DNA of 64,000 nucleotides, taken from contig NZ_LOBC01000104.1 of the NCBI RefSeq assembly GCF_001583695.1, forward strand, positions 124,001 through 188,000, given 5' to 3'. Positions 1 to 9,500 of the stretch are shown piece after piece. This DNA comes from Bacillus wiedmannii (lineage in GTDB: Bacteria > Bacillota > Bacilli > Bacillales > Bacillaceae_G). Within the stretch, counting starts at the first letter, position 1. Every line of letters begins with the position of its first letter. The position numbers and the translations under genes were made by a program. The notes under the pieces are model-generated. The model searched no databases. It was given only the letters and a program-made list of their open reading frames with translations, and was not told the DNA's origin.

Positions 1-130
1 TATAAATTCCCTTCTTATTATTCCAATTTCCCCCTAACTTATTTAATAAAAACTCTTACTAATATTCTAAAGTGTTACTACTACTAAACTTATTTGTTAA
101 ACAAATCACATATTACTACTTGCAAATAAA

Positions 131-174
131 ATAGGTGGACACAAGGCTAAAAATTCAACCCGGTATCCACCTAT
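131..174 (-). terminator. fabZ terminator
   Basis: Inverted repeat with arms ATAGGTGGA and TCCACCTAT, extended by G-U pairs and an inner stem. On the minus strand it is followed by TTTTATTT. It lies about 25 bp after the fabZ stop codon. Confidence 0.75.
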
Positions 175-199
175 CTGTATAAAAAACATTTTACGTTTA

Positions 200-634
200 C
201 TATTCTTTTTTATCTCCAAGGGCGAACGTTATTTCTGTCTCACAAGCAATTTCACCATCTACAGTAGCAATTGCTTTTCCTTTTCCAATTGCTCCACGTA
301 CACGCGTCATTTCAACTTCTAAACGAAGCTGGTCACCTGGACGGACTTGTCGTTTAAAACGGCAATTATCGATGCCTGCGAAGAATGCTAAACGACCACG
401 ATTCTCTTCTTTTTTCAGCATAGCAACAGCGCCAACCTGTGCTAAAGCCTCTACAATTAAAACACCTGGCATTACAGGATAATCTGGAAAATGTCCATTA
501 AAAAATTCTTCATTAGCTGTAACATTCTTTATTCCAATAGCCCGCTTTCCTTCTTCTACTTCTAAAACTTTATCCACTAGTAGGAATGGATAGCGATGAG
601 GAATTATTTCTTTAATTTGTTGAATATCTAGCAT
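200..634 (-). CDS. fabZ: 3-hydroxyacyl-[acyl-carrier-protein] dehydratase FabZ
   Basis: Dehydrates beta-hydroxyacyl-ACP to trans-2-enoyl-ACP in the cytoplasmic type II fatty-acid elongation cycle. The 144-residue length is normal for the family. The hot-dog fold signature is clear: HRYPFLLVD near residue 13 and the active-site segment [20 protein letters not shown] around residues 47-66, with the catalytic His and Glu. The start is preceded by AAGGAGAG at good spacing. The gene is monocistronic here, with its own promoter at 686-714 and a terminator downstream. In B. subtilis fabZ lies near mbl; here about 17 kb of surface-polymer genes separate them. Confidence 0.97.
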
Positions 635-685
635 ACACTTCTCTCCTTACACAAGATTGGTCATACCACCAGAAGTTATACTATC

Positions 686-714
686 ATTATCCCATTTTAA
701 CTCTCATTTGTCAT
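686..714 (-). promoter_or_regulatory. fabZ promoter (SigA type)
   Basis: Read on the minus strand: -35 ATGACA (plus 709-714), a 17-bp spacer, and -10 GATAAT (plus 686-691). Each hexamer has one mismatch to consensus. It lies about 50 bp upstream of the fabZ start codon. Confidence 0.6.
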
Positions 715-756
715 TATAAAAAAGATTTTAGAATTTCACTTCTAAAATAAAAAAAT

Positions 757-814
757 GTATACACTCTTTTCAATATGTATTATCTCTGACACGGAGGTTG
801 AAAAGAGTGTATAC
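757..814 (-). terminator. Orphan hairpin with U-tract upstream of fabZ
   Basis: Perfect 17-bp inverted repeat (757-773 and 798-814) with a 24-nt loop. On the minus strand it is followed by TTTTTTTATTTTA, as in a Rho-independent terminator. No minus-strand gene lies directly upstream: the next gene, at 1138-1581, is on the plus strand. It may insulate fabZ, be left over from an older gene order, or end a short unannotated RNA. Confidence 0.65.
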
Positions 815-1137
815 CCAAGTTAGGGAAAGGCAAATTATATGAAATATATTAAGCCTTAATGTCGTATTCAAGATTTATTATATATGACAAAAATAAGAAA
901 TTAAAACCTAATTTTCGACCTTTTTCGCATTAATTTCCTAATATTACTCAGGATTTCTCTATTTTCCTTACATTCTCTTAAATGTGATATTTAGAAATAT
1001 GAATTTTAATAAAAAATTATTAAAATAAAGGCCAAAAACGCTTGTAATAGAATTTACATACTTATATTATAATAAAATGAATATGGAATTTTAACCTACT
1101 TATTCAAATACCTTTATTTTTAGAAAGGAATCCAAAA

Positions 1138-1581
1138 ATGGCAAAAGGTATACATACTATAGAGTTAACTACTTCACCAGATCAAATTTGGAAATTTATT
1201 AGTGATATAAACAATTGGGCTCCACTGGTTACTGGCTATGTTAAACATAAAATTATTGATGACAAACATTCAACTTGGCTTTTGCACGGTGATTTAGGAT
1301 TTATTAAACGAGACGTTAGTCTAAATGTTGAAATCATTGAATGGCAAATGCCTAATAAAATTAGCTTTACGGTGACTTCTCCAACTAAAAAGTTAATTGG
1401 TAGCGGATTTTTTCTTGCTGAATCAACCTCTCCTTCTACTACAAAAGTAACAAGTCAGTTAGAATTGCGAACAACTGGTAAAGGAGCCTTTGTTTTTAAC
1501 GGCGCAATAAAACCATTTGTTCCTAAAATGACAAAGCAGCTTTCTAAAAAAGTGGCAGATAAATTAATGAAACAGTTATAA
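1138..1581 (+). CDS. SRPBCC (START/Bet v1-like, CoxG/polyketide-cyclase type) family protein
   Basis: A 147-residue soluble protein beginning MAKGIHTIELTTSPDQIWKFISDINNW, the usual opening of the SRPBCC helix-grip fold: a first beta strand, then a helix with the Trp-Lys-Phe-Ile and Asn-Trp pattern. It ends in a long helix (KPFVPKMTKQLSKKVADKLMKQL). Such proteins bind hydrophobic ligands in an internal cavity; the ligand here is unknown. AGAAAGGAATCC precedes the ATG. It is the only plus-strand gene in the first 39 kb and converges on galU with a shared terminator. A role in the neighbouring surface-polymer island is not supported by sequence. Confidence 0.8.
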   Translation: MAKGIHTIELTTSPDQIWKFISDINNWAPLVTGYVKHKIIDDKHSTWLLHGDLGFIKRDVSLNVEIIEWQMPNKISFTVTSPTKKLIGSGFFLAESTSPSTTKVTSQLELRTTGKGAFVFNGAIKPFVPKMTKQLSKKVADKLMKQL

Positions 1582-1630
1582 AAAACCATCTCAGAAATTT
1601 ACTTTACAATAAATTTCCGGGATGGTTTTT
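1581..1630. terminator. Bidirectional terminator between SRPBCC gene and galU
   Basis: AAAAACCATC pairs with GATGGTTTTT, with an inner GAAATTTA/TAAATTTC stem. T-runs on both sides serve both convergent genes. Confidence 0.85.
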
Positions 1631-1637
1631 TTGAAAG

Positions 1638-2519
1638 TTAATTATTAACCATTTCTTTTTTTGATAATTTCTCCATATAGCTTAATAATTCATACTTTAA
1701 CTCATCATGCTGTAATGCCATTTCAATTGTTGTCTGAATGAATCCAAGCTTCTCTCCAACGTCGTATCGCTTTCCTTCGAAATCATAAGCAAATACTCTT
1801 TGTATCTCATTTAAGCGCTGAATAGCATCCGTCAACTGAATCTCTCCACCTGCTCCTGTTTGTTGATTCTCTAAGAACGTGAAAATCTCAGGTGTTAATA
1901 CATAGCGCCCCATAATTGCTAAATTGGACGGTGCTGTTCCTTTAGCTGGCTTTTCTACAAACTTACTTACTTGATAACTACGACCCTTTTGTACTAGCGG
2001 ATCAATAATACCATAGCGATGTGTTTCCGTTTCTGGAACAGTTTGAACACCTATTACCGATGATTGTGTTGCCTCATATTGATCCATTAATTGACGTAAG
2101 CATGGCGTTTCAGCTTGTACAATATCATCACCCAGTAAAACAGCGAATGGCTCATTACCAATAAACTTACGAGCACACCATACAGCATGACCTAAGCCTT
2201 TCGGTTCTTTTTGACGAATATAGTGGATATTAATTTTGGAAGACTCTTGCACCTTCTTAAGGATTTCATGCTTACCTTTTTCCAGTAAGTTCTGTTCCAA
2301 CTCAAAAGAATGATCAAAGTGGTCCTCGATAGCACGCTTTCCTTTTCCAGTTACAATAATAATATCTTCAATTCCAGATTGAATTGCTTCTTCTACAATG
2401 TATTGAATTGTTGGCTTATCAACAATTGGTAACATTTCCTTTGGCATTGCTTTAGTTGCTGGTAGAAAACGAGTTCCTAATCCAGCTGCTGGTATAATGG
2501 CTTTTTTTACTATTTTCAT
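1638..2519 (-). CDS. galU: UTP--glucose-1-phosphate uridylyltransferase
   Basis: Makes UDP-glucose from UTP and glucose-1-phosphate in the cytoplasm, for glycolipid, teichoic-acid and polysaccharide synthesis. The 293-residue length is normal. The nucleotidyltransferase signature [18 protein letters not shown] sits at residues 11-28; VEKP and the GGEIQLTDA segment are further family motifs. GGAGTAGGA precedes the ATG. Its position at the promoter-distal end of the island suggests it supplies UDP-sugar to it. B. subtilis calls the orthologue gtaB. Paralogues elsewhere are common in this group. Confidence 0.95.
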   Translation of the reverse strand: MKIVKKAIIPAAGLGTRFLPATKAMPKEMLPIVDKPTIQYIVEEAIQSGIEDIIIVTGKGKRAIEDHFDHSFELEQNLLEKGKHEILKKVQESSKINIHYIRQKEPKGLGHAVWCARKFIGNEPFAVLLGDDIVQAETPCLRQLMDQYEATQSSVIGVQTVPETETHRYGIIDPLVQKGRSYQVSKFVEKPAKGTAPSNLAIMGRYVLTPEIFTFLENQQTGAGGEIQLTDAIQRLNEIQRVFAYDFEGKRYDVGEKLGFIQTTIEMALQHDELKYELLSYMEKLSKKEMVNN

Positions 2520-2666
2520 TCCTACTCCATCCTTACTTAATAACTTTTAGTTTGAATCAGATTGTTGCAAGTTACAATCTACCTTTTACCTATTATCTTT
2601 TAAAAATCTCAATATATATTCATCTTTAAGTTTCGTAATTTTTTCAACTGCTTGATTATTTAAAAT

Positions 2667-2697
2667 AAGGTTTATCTTTGTAAAAAAGATAAACCTT
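2667..2697 (-). terminator. tagH / island terminator
   Basis: AAGGTTTATCTTT pairs with AAAGATAAACCTT, followed by ATTTTA on the minus strand. It lies between tagH and galU, so galU is probably transcribed separately. Confidence 0.8.
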
Positions 2698-2715
2698 CAA
2701 CAAAGACTACTATTA

Positions 2716-4350
2716 TTATTTTTTCACTATTGATATTGATTGTACTTCTTTATGCGTCTCATCGGAACGTGCGGAAATATAATAACTTTTAGTTTCATAG
2801 AAATAATTTTTTTCATTATCATTATTCATCATTTCAGTACCTAATACTTCATGTAATTTTGCAAATGACATTGAAATATCTTGAAACACAACTTCAACAA
2901 CTTTATCTTGTGAAATAACAAATTGAATATTTCCATCTTTAATAATTTTTTTCCCCACTTGATTCGGCAATGTAATTAAAGGGCTAGGGTATTCTACTTT
3001 TAGATCATCAATTGCTTTCCCTAAATATCCTGAAGCGATTGCAATATTCGCACCGTATACACGCTTCAATAAATCGGTTAAATTTGTTAGTTTTATATCT
3101 TCAGCTATTTCAGTTCCTAATTTAAATGGTTCCATATACTTTGTATTGATCCATCCACTTTCACCATTTAATAACTTAACTTCTAACCATTCTTCATTTT
3201 TTTCTATGCTCTTATCCTTACTAGCTATACTAAAAATCTCACCAAAATTTGCTATACCTATTTTATCACTATTTATCTTTGCTTCTTTTCGGATACTGAT
3301 CCCATTACTCATTACAACGTACTTCTGTAACTTTTCTTTTTCGCTTATCTTATTTTCAGATACAGTCTTACTTGAAACAACTTTTTCTGCATTAGTTTCT
3401 GCCTTATTAGAAACTAACAACATATCCTTATAATAAATTCCTGCAGTAATTCCTGCTACTATCATTGTTAAAACAATAGTAGGTATAACAAATTTTTTTC
3501 TCTTTACTTTGGCCTTGCGATAAGGTTTTCTTTTAATACTTGTAGAATTTGCTTGTAATAATCCGTGTTGACAATTCGATAACTCTTCTTCTTTTTGCTT
3601 TTCTCGTTCTTCTGCTGTCATTTGATTATATCTCTTCAAAAATCCTTCGTAATGCCCAACTACTTCATCTACATCCCCATACTCTTTAAATTGACCATAA
3701 TGTAGCCAAAGAGCTTTTGTACAGAAGTTTTTCACTTGAGAAAGTGAATGGCTAATAAAAAAGATAGTTTTCCCTTGTTCCTTAAATTCATTCATTTTAT
3801 CTAAACATTTTTTAGTAAACGTTTGATCTCCAACAGATAAAGCCTCATCAATTACCAAAATATCAGGATTAATATGAACTGAAATCGCGAATCCAATTCT
3901 AGATTTCATCCCACTTGAATAAGTCTTCACTGGTTGATACATAAATTTTCCTATATCAGCAAACTCAATAACTTTTGGTGTAATCTCTTTAATTTGTTCT
4001 TTCGTAAGCCCCATCATTAAGGCTTTTAGCTCAATATTCTCAAGCCCCGTTAACTGTCCATTTAATCCTGAAGATATTGCAATTAATGTTGCTGATCCTT
4101 TAATAGTGACTTTCCCTTTATTAGGAATTGTCACCCCAGCAATTAAATTAGATAGGGTACTTTTCCCCGAACCGTTTAGCCCAACAATACCAACTATCTC
4201 CCCTTCTGGTACTTCAAAAGATACATTATTTAAAGCGTAATGGTACTCACCATCTCCACTTTTAAGAAATAAATCTTTTAACTTATCAGAGGGCCTTTTA
4301 TACATTTTATATTTTTTTGTTACATGTTCGAACTTCACTTTATAATTCAT
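2716..4350 (-). CDS. tagH: Teichoic-acid/polysaccharide ABC exporter ATP-binding protein TagH with extracellular SH3-like domain
   Basis: ATPase of a TagGH-type exporter that moves lipid-linked wall polymer across the membrane. From the ATG, 544 residues: ABC ATPase at about 1-235 (Walker A GLNGSGKST near 57-65, signature YSSGMKSRIG, Walker B DILVIDEALSVGD, H-loop ISHS), a basic linker, one membrane segment at about 285-307, then an outside part with a bacterial SH3 domain (~343-405) and a C-terminal domain of unknown role. The same architecture is known for B. subtilis TagH. A GTG four codons upstream (4362) has no Shine-Dalgarno; the ATG at 4350 does (AAAGGTGA). 15 bp separate it from tagG. 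Confidence 0.9.
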   Translation of the reverse strand: MNYKVKFEHVTKKYKMYKRPSDKLKDLFLKSGDGEYHYALNNVSFEVPEGEIVGIVGLNGSGKSTLSNLIAGVTIPNKGKVTIKGSATLIAISSGLNGQLTGLENIELKALMMGLTKEQIKEITPKVIEFADIGKFMYQPVKTYSSGMKSRIGFAISVHINPDILVIDEALSVGDQTFTKKCLDKMNEFKEQGKTIFFISHSLSQVKNFCTKALWLHYGQFKEYGDVDEVVGHYEGFLKRYNQMTAEEREKQKEEELSNCQHGLLQANSTSIKRKPYRKAKVKRKKFVIPTIVLTMIVAGITAGIYYKDMLLVSNKAETNAEKVVSSKTVSENKISEKEKLQKYVVMSNGISIRKEAKINSDKIGIANFGEIFSIASKDKSIEKNEEWLEVKLLNGESGWINTKYMEPFKLGTEIAEDIKLTNLTDLLKRVYGANIAIASGYLGKAIDDLKVEYPSPLITLPNQVGKKIIKDGNIQFVISQDKVVEVVFQDISMSFAKLHEVLGTEMMNNDNEKNYFYETKSYYISARSDETHKEVQSISIVKK

Positions 4351-4365
4351 TGAATCATTCACCTT

Positions 4366-5172
4366 TTATAAATAGTCAACAAACTGCTTGCGGAACCTTA
4401 TATGAAACATTGATCCAATCACAAACAAAATAATTGCGATTCCCCAGAAATATAATGTATATAATGACCATATAAAACTAATATCACCATGTAATAATGA
4501 AAGTCTATAACCTTCTATCACGTAATAAAATGGGTTTGCTTTCATTAAAAACGCAAAAGCACCATTCATATGTTCACTTGGTTTCCACAATACTGGTGTT
4601 AAATAAAATAACATTCTTGTAATTGATTGAATAAACAAATGTATATCTCTTGAGATGGTAGAGATTGTAGAAGTGATAAAAGCTAACGCAATTAAGAAAC
4701 AAAAAGTAGAAAATATGCAATATATCAAGCCAATTATACTAAGAAAACTTAGCCCTTTAATAAATATTATAATAATTAATAACACACCTAGCAAAATAAT
4801 ATGTGTATATAATTGCGATAATATAACATATGTTGGAATAACACTCAGCGGAAAGTTCATTTTAGACACTGCATTAAGCTTAGCGTAAATAGAATTAGAG
4901 CCCTGAATGATTGAACTGTTAATAAAAAACCATGGAATAATACCACATATCATCCAAACAAAGAAAGGAACCCCTTCTACAGGTGCCCCGCCCCTTATGC
5001 CTAGACCAAATACTAACCAATAAACTAAAATTTGTGTTAATGGATTTAAAAATACCCATATAACGCCTAACTTACTCGCTGCATATTGTTGCTTAAGCTC
5101 ATATAAAGAAAGCCTTCCCATCAAATAGAGGCTATCTAATTGTTCACGAATAACACTTTTTATTGCTTTCAT
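4366..5172 (-). CDS. tagG: Teichoic-acid/polysaccharide ABC exporter permease TagG
   Basis: ABC-2 type membrane permease and partner of TagH. The 268 residues have about six membrane segments; the first part, ending in FGLGIRGGAPVEGVPFFVWM, and the conserved NPFYYVIEGYR segment are typical of TagG/RfbA permeases. The start codon overlaps the stop of the upstream dehydrogenase gene in an ATGA arrangement, so translation is probably coupled. Expected substrate: an undecaprenyl-linked polymer made by the island enzymes. Confidence 0.9.
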   Translation of the reverse strand: MKAIKSVIREQLDSLYLMGRLSLYELKQQYAASKLGVIWVFLNPLTQILVYWLVFGLGIRGGAPVEGVPFFVWMICGIIPWFFINSSIIQGSNSIYAKLNAVSKMNFPLSVIPTYVILSQLYTHIILLGVLLIIIIFIKGLSFLSIIGLIYCIFSTFCFLIALAFITSTISTISRDIHLFIQSITRMLFYLTPVLWKPSEHMNGAFAFLMKANPFYYVIEGYRLSLLHGDISFIWSLYTLYFWGIAIILFVIGSMFHIRFRKQFVDYL

Positions 5173-6452
5173 ACAACAACCCCATTTTCCTGTAACACCT
5201 TATATATGTTTCCAAAGTTAATAATTTTCATATCAATCTCTGGATTTTCTACTATACAATTACGGGTATCAAAGAGAAGTGGTTGTCTCATTTTAGCCGC
5301 TAATTTATTATAATCCATACTACTAAACTCTCTATGATCAGCTAGTACAAGGAGTAAGTCCGCCGCTTCCAAAGCTTCTTCTGCTGATAGTGTTTTTAAA
5401 AAGTCCGCTTGAATATATGGATCATGAATTGCAACTTCGTATCCTTGTTGATGAAGCAAGCTTATAACTTCTAGCGCTGGGCTCTCCCTCATATCATCTG
5501 TATTTCCCTTATAGGTTACACCAAACACAGCAACTTTTGGTTTTTCAATTTCTTTAAGTAATTTCCCTACGTTTTCTACAACATATGAAGGCATAGAAAT
5601 ATTTGTATCACGAGACATTTGAATAATATTTGTCAATTCTGGTGCTTTTGCCACAATAAAATATGGGTCAACAGCTAAACAATGTCCTCCTACTCCAGGA
5701 CCTGGTTGATGTAAATTTACACGTGGATGCTTATTTGCCATTTCAATAACATCCAATACGTTGATTTCTAGTTTATTACATATCTTTGCTAGTTCATTTG
5801 ACAGTGCAATATTAACATCCCGAAACGTATTTTCCATCAACTTAGACATCTCTGCTGTTTTTGCATCTGTTTCAATTATTTCACCTTGTACAAAAGTTTT
5901 ATATACTCTCGCACCCATCCGAGCACAAGTTGGAGTTATTCCTCCTACAAGCCTATTATTATATACAATTTCTTTCATTATATGCCCAGGAAGCACACGT
6001 TCTGGACAATGAACTAAATATATATCCTTCCCAACTGTAAAACCATTCCCTTCAACTAAAGGTTTTACATAATCATCCATACTACGAGGAGAAATTGTTG
6101 ATTCTACAATTATTATGCTCCCTGGTTTAGCGTAATAGAGAATCTCTTTTACCGCCATTAAAACACCTGTTAAATCACATGATTTATACCTATCTTTATA
6201 ATTTGGAGTTGGGACCGCAACAATAAAAACATCAGCTGCCTCCGGTGTAAGAGAAGCACGAAACATGCCTTTATTCACCACTTCTTTTACAAGTTTTCCA
6301 AGTCCTGGTTCCTCAATAAGGATTTCTCCTCTATTTAATTTATCTATAACTTCTACATTAATATCGACTCCTACTACTTCAAATCCATGTTTTGCAAACA
6401 TGGCTGAAGTAGGGAGACCAATATAACCTAAACCCACTACACAAACTTTCAT
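5169..6452 (-). CDS. UDP-sugar 6-dehydrogenase, UDP-N-acetylmannosamine dehydrogenase (WecC) type
   Basis: NAD-dependent four-electron oxidation of a UDP-hexosamine to a uronic acid. 427 residues: N-terminal Rossmann domain with GLGYIGLP (residues 7-14), central helical domain with the catalytic Cys in GPGVGGHCLAVDPYF, and C-terminal UDP-binding domain with VFGVTYKGNTDDMRESP. The GHC context fits UDP-ManNAc/UDP-GlcNAc dehydrogenases rather than UDP-glucose dehydrogenases, which have GGSC. No UDP-GlcNAc 2-epimerase (WecB) lies in the window, so the substrate must come from elsewhere. ATGA overlap with tagG links uronic-acid supply to export. Confidence 0.88.
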   Translation of the reverse strand: MKVCVVGLGYIGLPTSAMFAKHGFEVVGVDINVEVIDKLNRGEILIEEPGLGKLVKEVVNKGMFRASLTPEAADVFIVAVPTPNYKDRYKSCDLTGVLMAVKEILYYAKPGSIIIVESTISPRSMDDYVKPLVEGNGFTVGKDIYLVHCPERVLPGHIMKEIVYNNRLVGGITPTCARMGARVYKTFVQGEIIETDAKTAEMSKLMENTFRDVNIALSNELAKICNKLEINVLDVIEMANKHPRVNLHQPGPGVGGHCLAVDPYFIVAKAPELTNIIQMSRDTNISMPSYVVENVGKLLKEIEKPKVAVFGVTYKGNTDDMRESPALEVISLLHQQGYEVAIHDPYIQADFLKTLSAEEALEAADLLLVLADHREFSSMDYNKLAAKMRQPLLFDTRNCIVENPEIDMKIINFGNIYKVLQENGVVV

Positions 6453-6506
6453 TTAAATCTCCTACTCCTCCTAATACCATTTAAGTATCAGTTTATATCT
6501 TAACTT

Positions 6507-9500
6507 TTAAATAGCTTGGGTATCATCGGTAATTTGATTTATAACACGGCTTTTATCCATATCCTTTTCACACTGATTATTTAAATAATCAAATAGCTTT
6601 TCACAACTGTCCGGCTTTGTATTAATCATTTTCTTATATTGCCTTTTAACCATTTTAGATACTTTAAAATTCTTTTTACTATGCGCCTCTATACTATCAA
6701 TAACTTGATCTTCTTCTAAAAGGAAAGTATTTGGAATCATCATTTCTATTTGATCATAAGCCAAAGTTTGGTTTCCATTGAAATAATCAAAGCCATACAT
6801 CACTACTGGCTTTTGTAAGTAAATAAAATCAAATAATATACTAGAATAATCCGTAACAATCATACTACTACTTTCTATAATACTCTTTATATCGACTTCA
6901 TTAAAATTAATAAAATTAACATTAGAATTATCTGTTGATAATAAGTCTACATATTCAGCCATTCTTGGATGAAGTAAAACGTTTAGTTTCACCTTATTAT
7001 CCTGTAACACTTGATTTAATTTTTTATTATTTATTAAACTGTGAATTCGTTTAAAATAATTACTTTGTAAAAAGTCCTCTTTTGTCTTGATCTGTGTTCT
7101 CCAAGTAAAAGTTAAGAGAATATTATTTTCTTTTACTTTATTTTGTAAATATTGTGTTCTAAGAAGTCCTGTAGATATAATATCTTGAGGGTTAAATCCA
7201 TAATGATTTGAGATAATTCCCTTTTCTATATTAGAGGACACTAAAAATTTATCTGCAATATCATTCCTATTATGGTATACATTTTCAACCCTTTTAAAAT
7301 TAATAATTCCGTGCTGAATAAATATTCGTTTTGCTTTCCTTAAAGGCTTAATATTAGAAGGCAACATAATATTAACATTATCTGTACTAATAATGTATTC
7401 AGCATTCATACTGTAATATAAATGTCTTAAACTATAAAAATGTATGACATTCCCTAACTTTTTAACTTTTTTATATTCTTTAGCCTCTTTTTTAATTACA
7501 TAATATATTTTTTTATCTGGATAATTTTCGCGGCAATATTTAAAGAATGCAAAGCCATTATCATTACATGTATCTCCTGTTTTTTCCCCAATTAACCATA
7601 TATCTTTCTTTCGAAAAATTAAATTAGAAAGACCTTCCGTAACTACACTAAATAGTAATTTAAATTTTTTCCCCATTCCAATACCTGGATTATTTTTAAT
7701 CTGAGCTATTGAGAATTGTTTACTTCTAATATTAGAAATTATTTTTCTTTTGACATACCCCCACTTGCTAGGAAGTTTTTTATAATTAATAGCTAACTTA
7801 CTTCTACTTTTAACAATAGGAACTATCTCATAATGCACATTTTCCATCTTCATAAAGTGATTATTTGCTTTATATACAAAATTATTATTCATTCCTCCTA
7901 GAGGTACCTGTTTCTTAACTCCTAAGAATTCCGTTTCAATGTAGAAATCATATCCTCCTAGGTGTATCGATCCATTAAACTGAATTGTTACTTCGTACCC
8001 ACCATGTCCATATTTAAAGTGAGAATTAGAGAATTTATTATTATATGAATATGATGCATTAATTTTATATTCTTCTTTTGTCTTTCGATTCACCATAATG
8101 ATAGTATGCTTAATATCGCTTTTATTTGTAATAGATATATTATTAATATAAGCTAACCCTCTTAAAATAAGCTGATTTCCTACAAATTTAATATCTACTA
8201 ACCGATTAATTAGCTTATTGGAATTAACATAATGCGTAACATCTACTAAAACGTTTTTCCCTTTACATTCAAATATAAAATAGAATTTCCCATTATATTT
8301 TACAGTTTTAAATGGAAATGTATTTACATCGTCATACATGGTCATTTTTTTCCACAATCGACTTAAAGTAATTAACTCTTCATATTTATTCTCTAATAAC
8401 AAAGTCATTTTTACAAAGTTGTAAAATGAAAATACTTTAAGTTTATCTTTATTGAAATTGGGTCCAAATAAAGTCCCCCTTACTAATTTTAAAACTAGCA
8501 TTTGTTCCTCTTGTGGATATTGGATAATACTAGAGACATGTTGACTTGCTTCTAACATTCTATAAAATTGAATTAAATTATTAAATCTGACTTTGTTTTT
8601 AATATTGAATTTATTCTTCTCTATAACATTATTAATAGAACTTACTGCAATAGATAAGTCTTTTAAATTTTGAATATTTTTTTGTTGCGTAATAGAACTG
8701 TTGGACGTTTCGCCTCTACCTCTATAATAATAAACAAAGTCTTTGAGGACTAAGGTTTTCTTAGATTGAAAAAACATTGTATTAGAGAATAACAAATCCT
8801 CGGCATACTTAATACTTTTAACAAAATCTATATTCTTAATCAGTTCCTTTTTATATAATTTCGCACAACAACTAGGGAATAAATATAACACTGGATTCTC
8901 AGTAATACTTACTACCTCAAAGTTTTTAATACGCTTCAAAAATTCCATTCTTTGTCTAAACCGTGGAACATTTTCAAATGTTTCAAACTGCTTTTCTCCA
9001 ATAAATGACATCATTCGCCCAACTACCAAGTCCGCCCCTTGTTTTTCGGCATAATTATACATTTTTTCACACGCGTTACTATCTATATAATCATCACCAT
9101 CTAAAAACATTACATATTCTGCATTAGCAATTTTCTTCCCAATATTCCTTGGCTCTGACGGGCTACCTGTATTCTCTAAAAATCTATAACTAACTCGTTT
9201 ATCTCTCTCAGCTATTTGTTTTACTATATTTGTTGTATTATCAGTGGAACCATCATCTACAACAATAACTTGGACACCTTCTAATGTTTGATTTAAAACA
9301 GATTCAATAGCTTCCTCAATATAATTTTCAACATTATAGCTTGCGATAACAACAGCTACTTTATAAAGAGAGTTTTGTTCTTCAACATTTTTTATTTGAT
9401 TTAATAGATTTTGGATATATTTTTCATTTTTCTTGGCGGGATTGTACACATTCAATAAATTTATATCTGTATAATTATTTTCTTTAATCTTAACTACTTT

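Larger units (their letters stand above)
635..1137. other. Intergenic region fabZ / SRPBCC gene
   Basis: 503 bp, very AT-rich. It holds the fabZ promoter (686-714) and the orphan hairpin (757-814). The remaining ~320 bp (815-1137) shows no convincing ORF. A minus-strand TTGAAT-N17-TATATT pair just upstream of the hairpin could start a short RNA ending at it, but this is speculative. Confidence 0.5.

Noticed and set aside
635-690. FapR operator upstream of fabZ
   Set aside because: TTCTGGTGGTATGACC is only loosely palindromic and does not match the FapR box.
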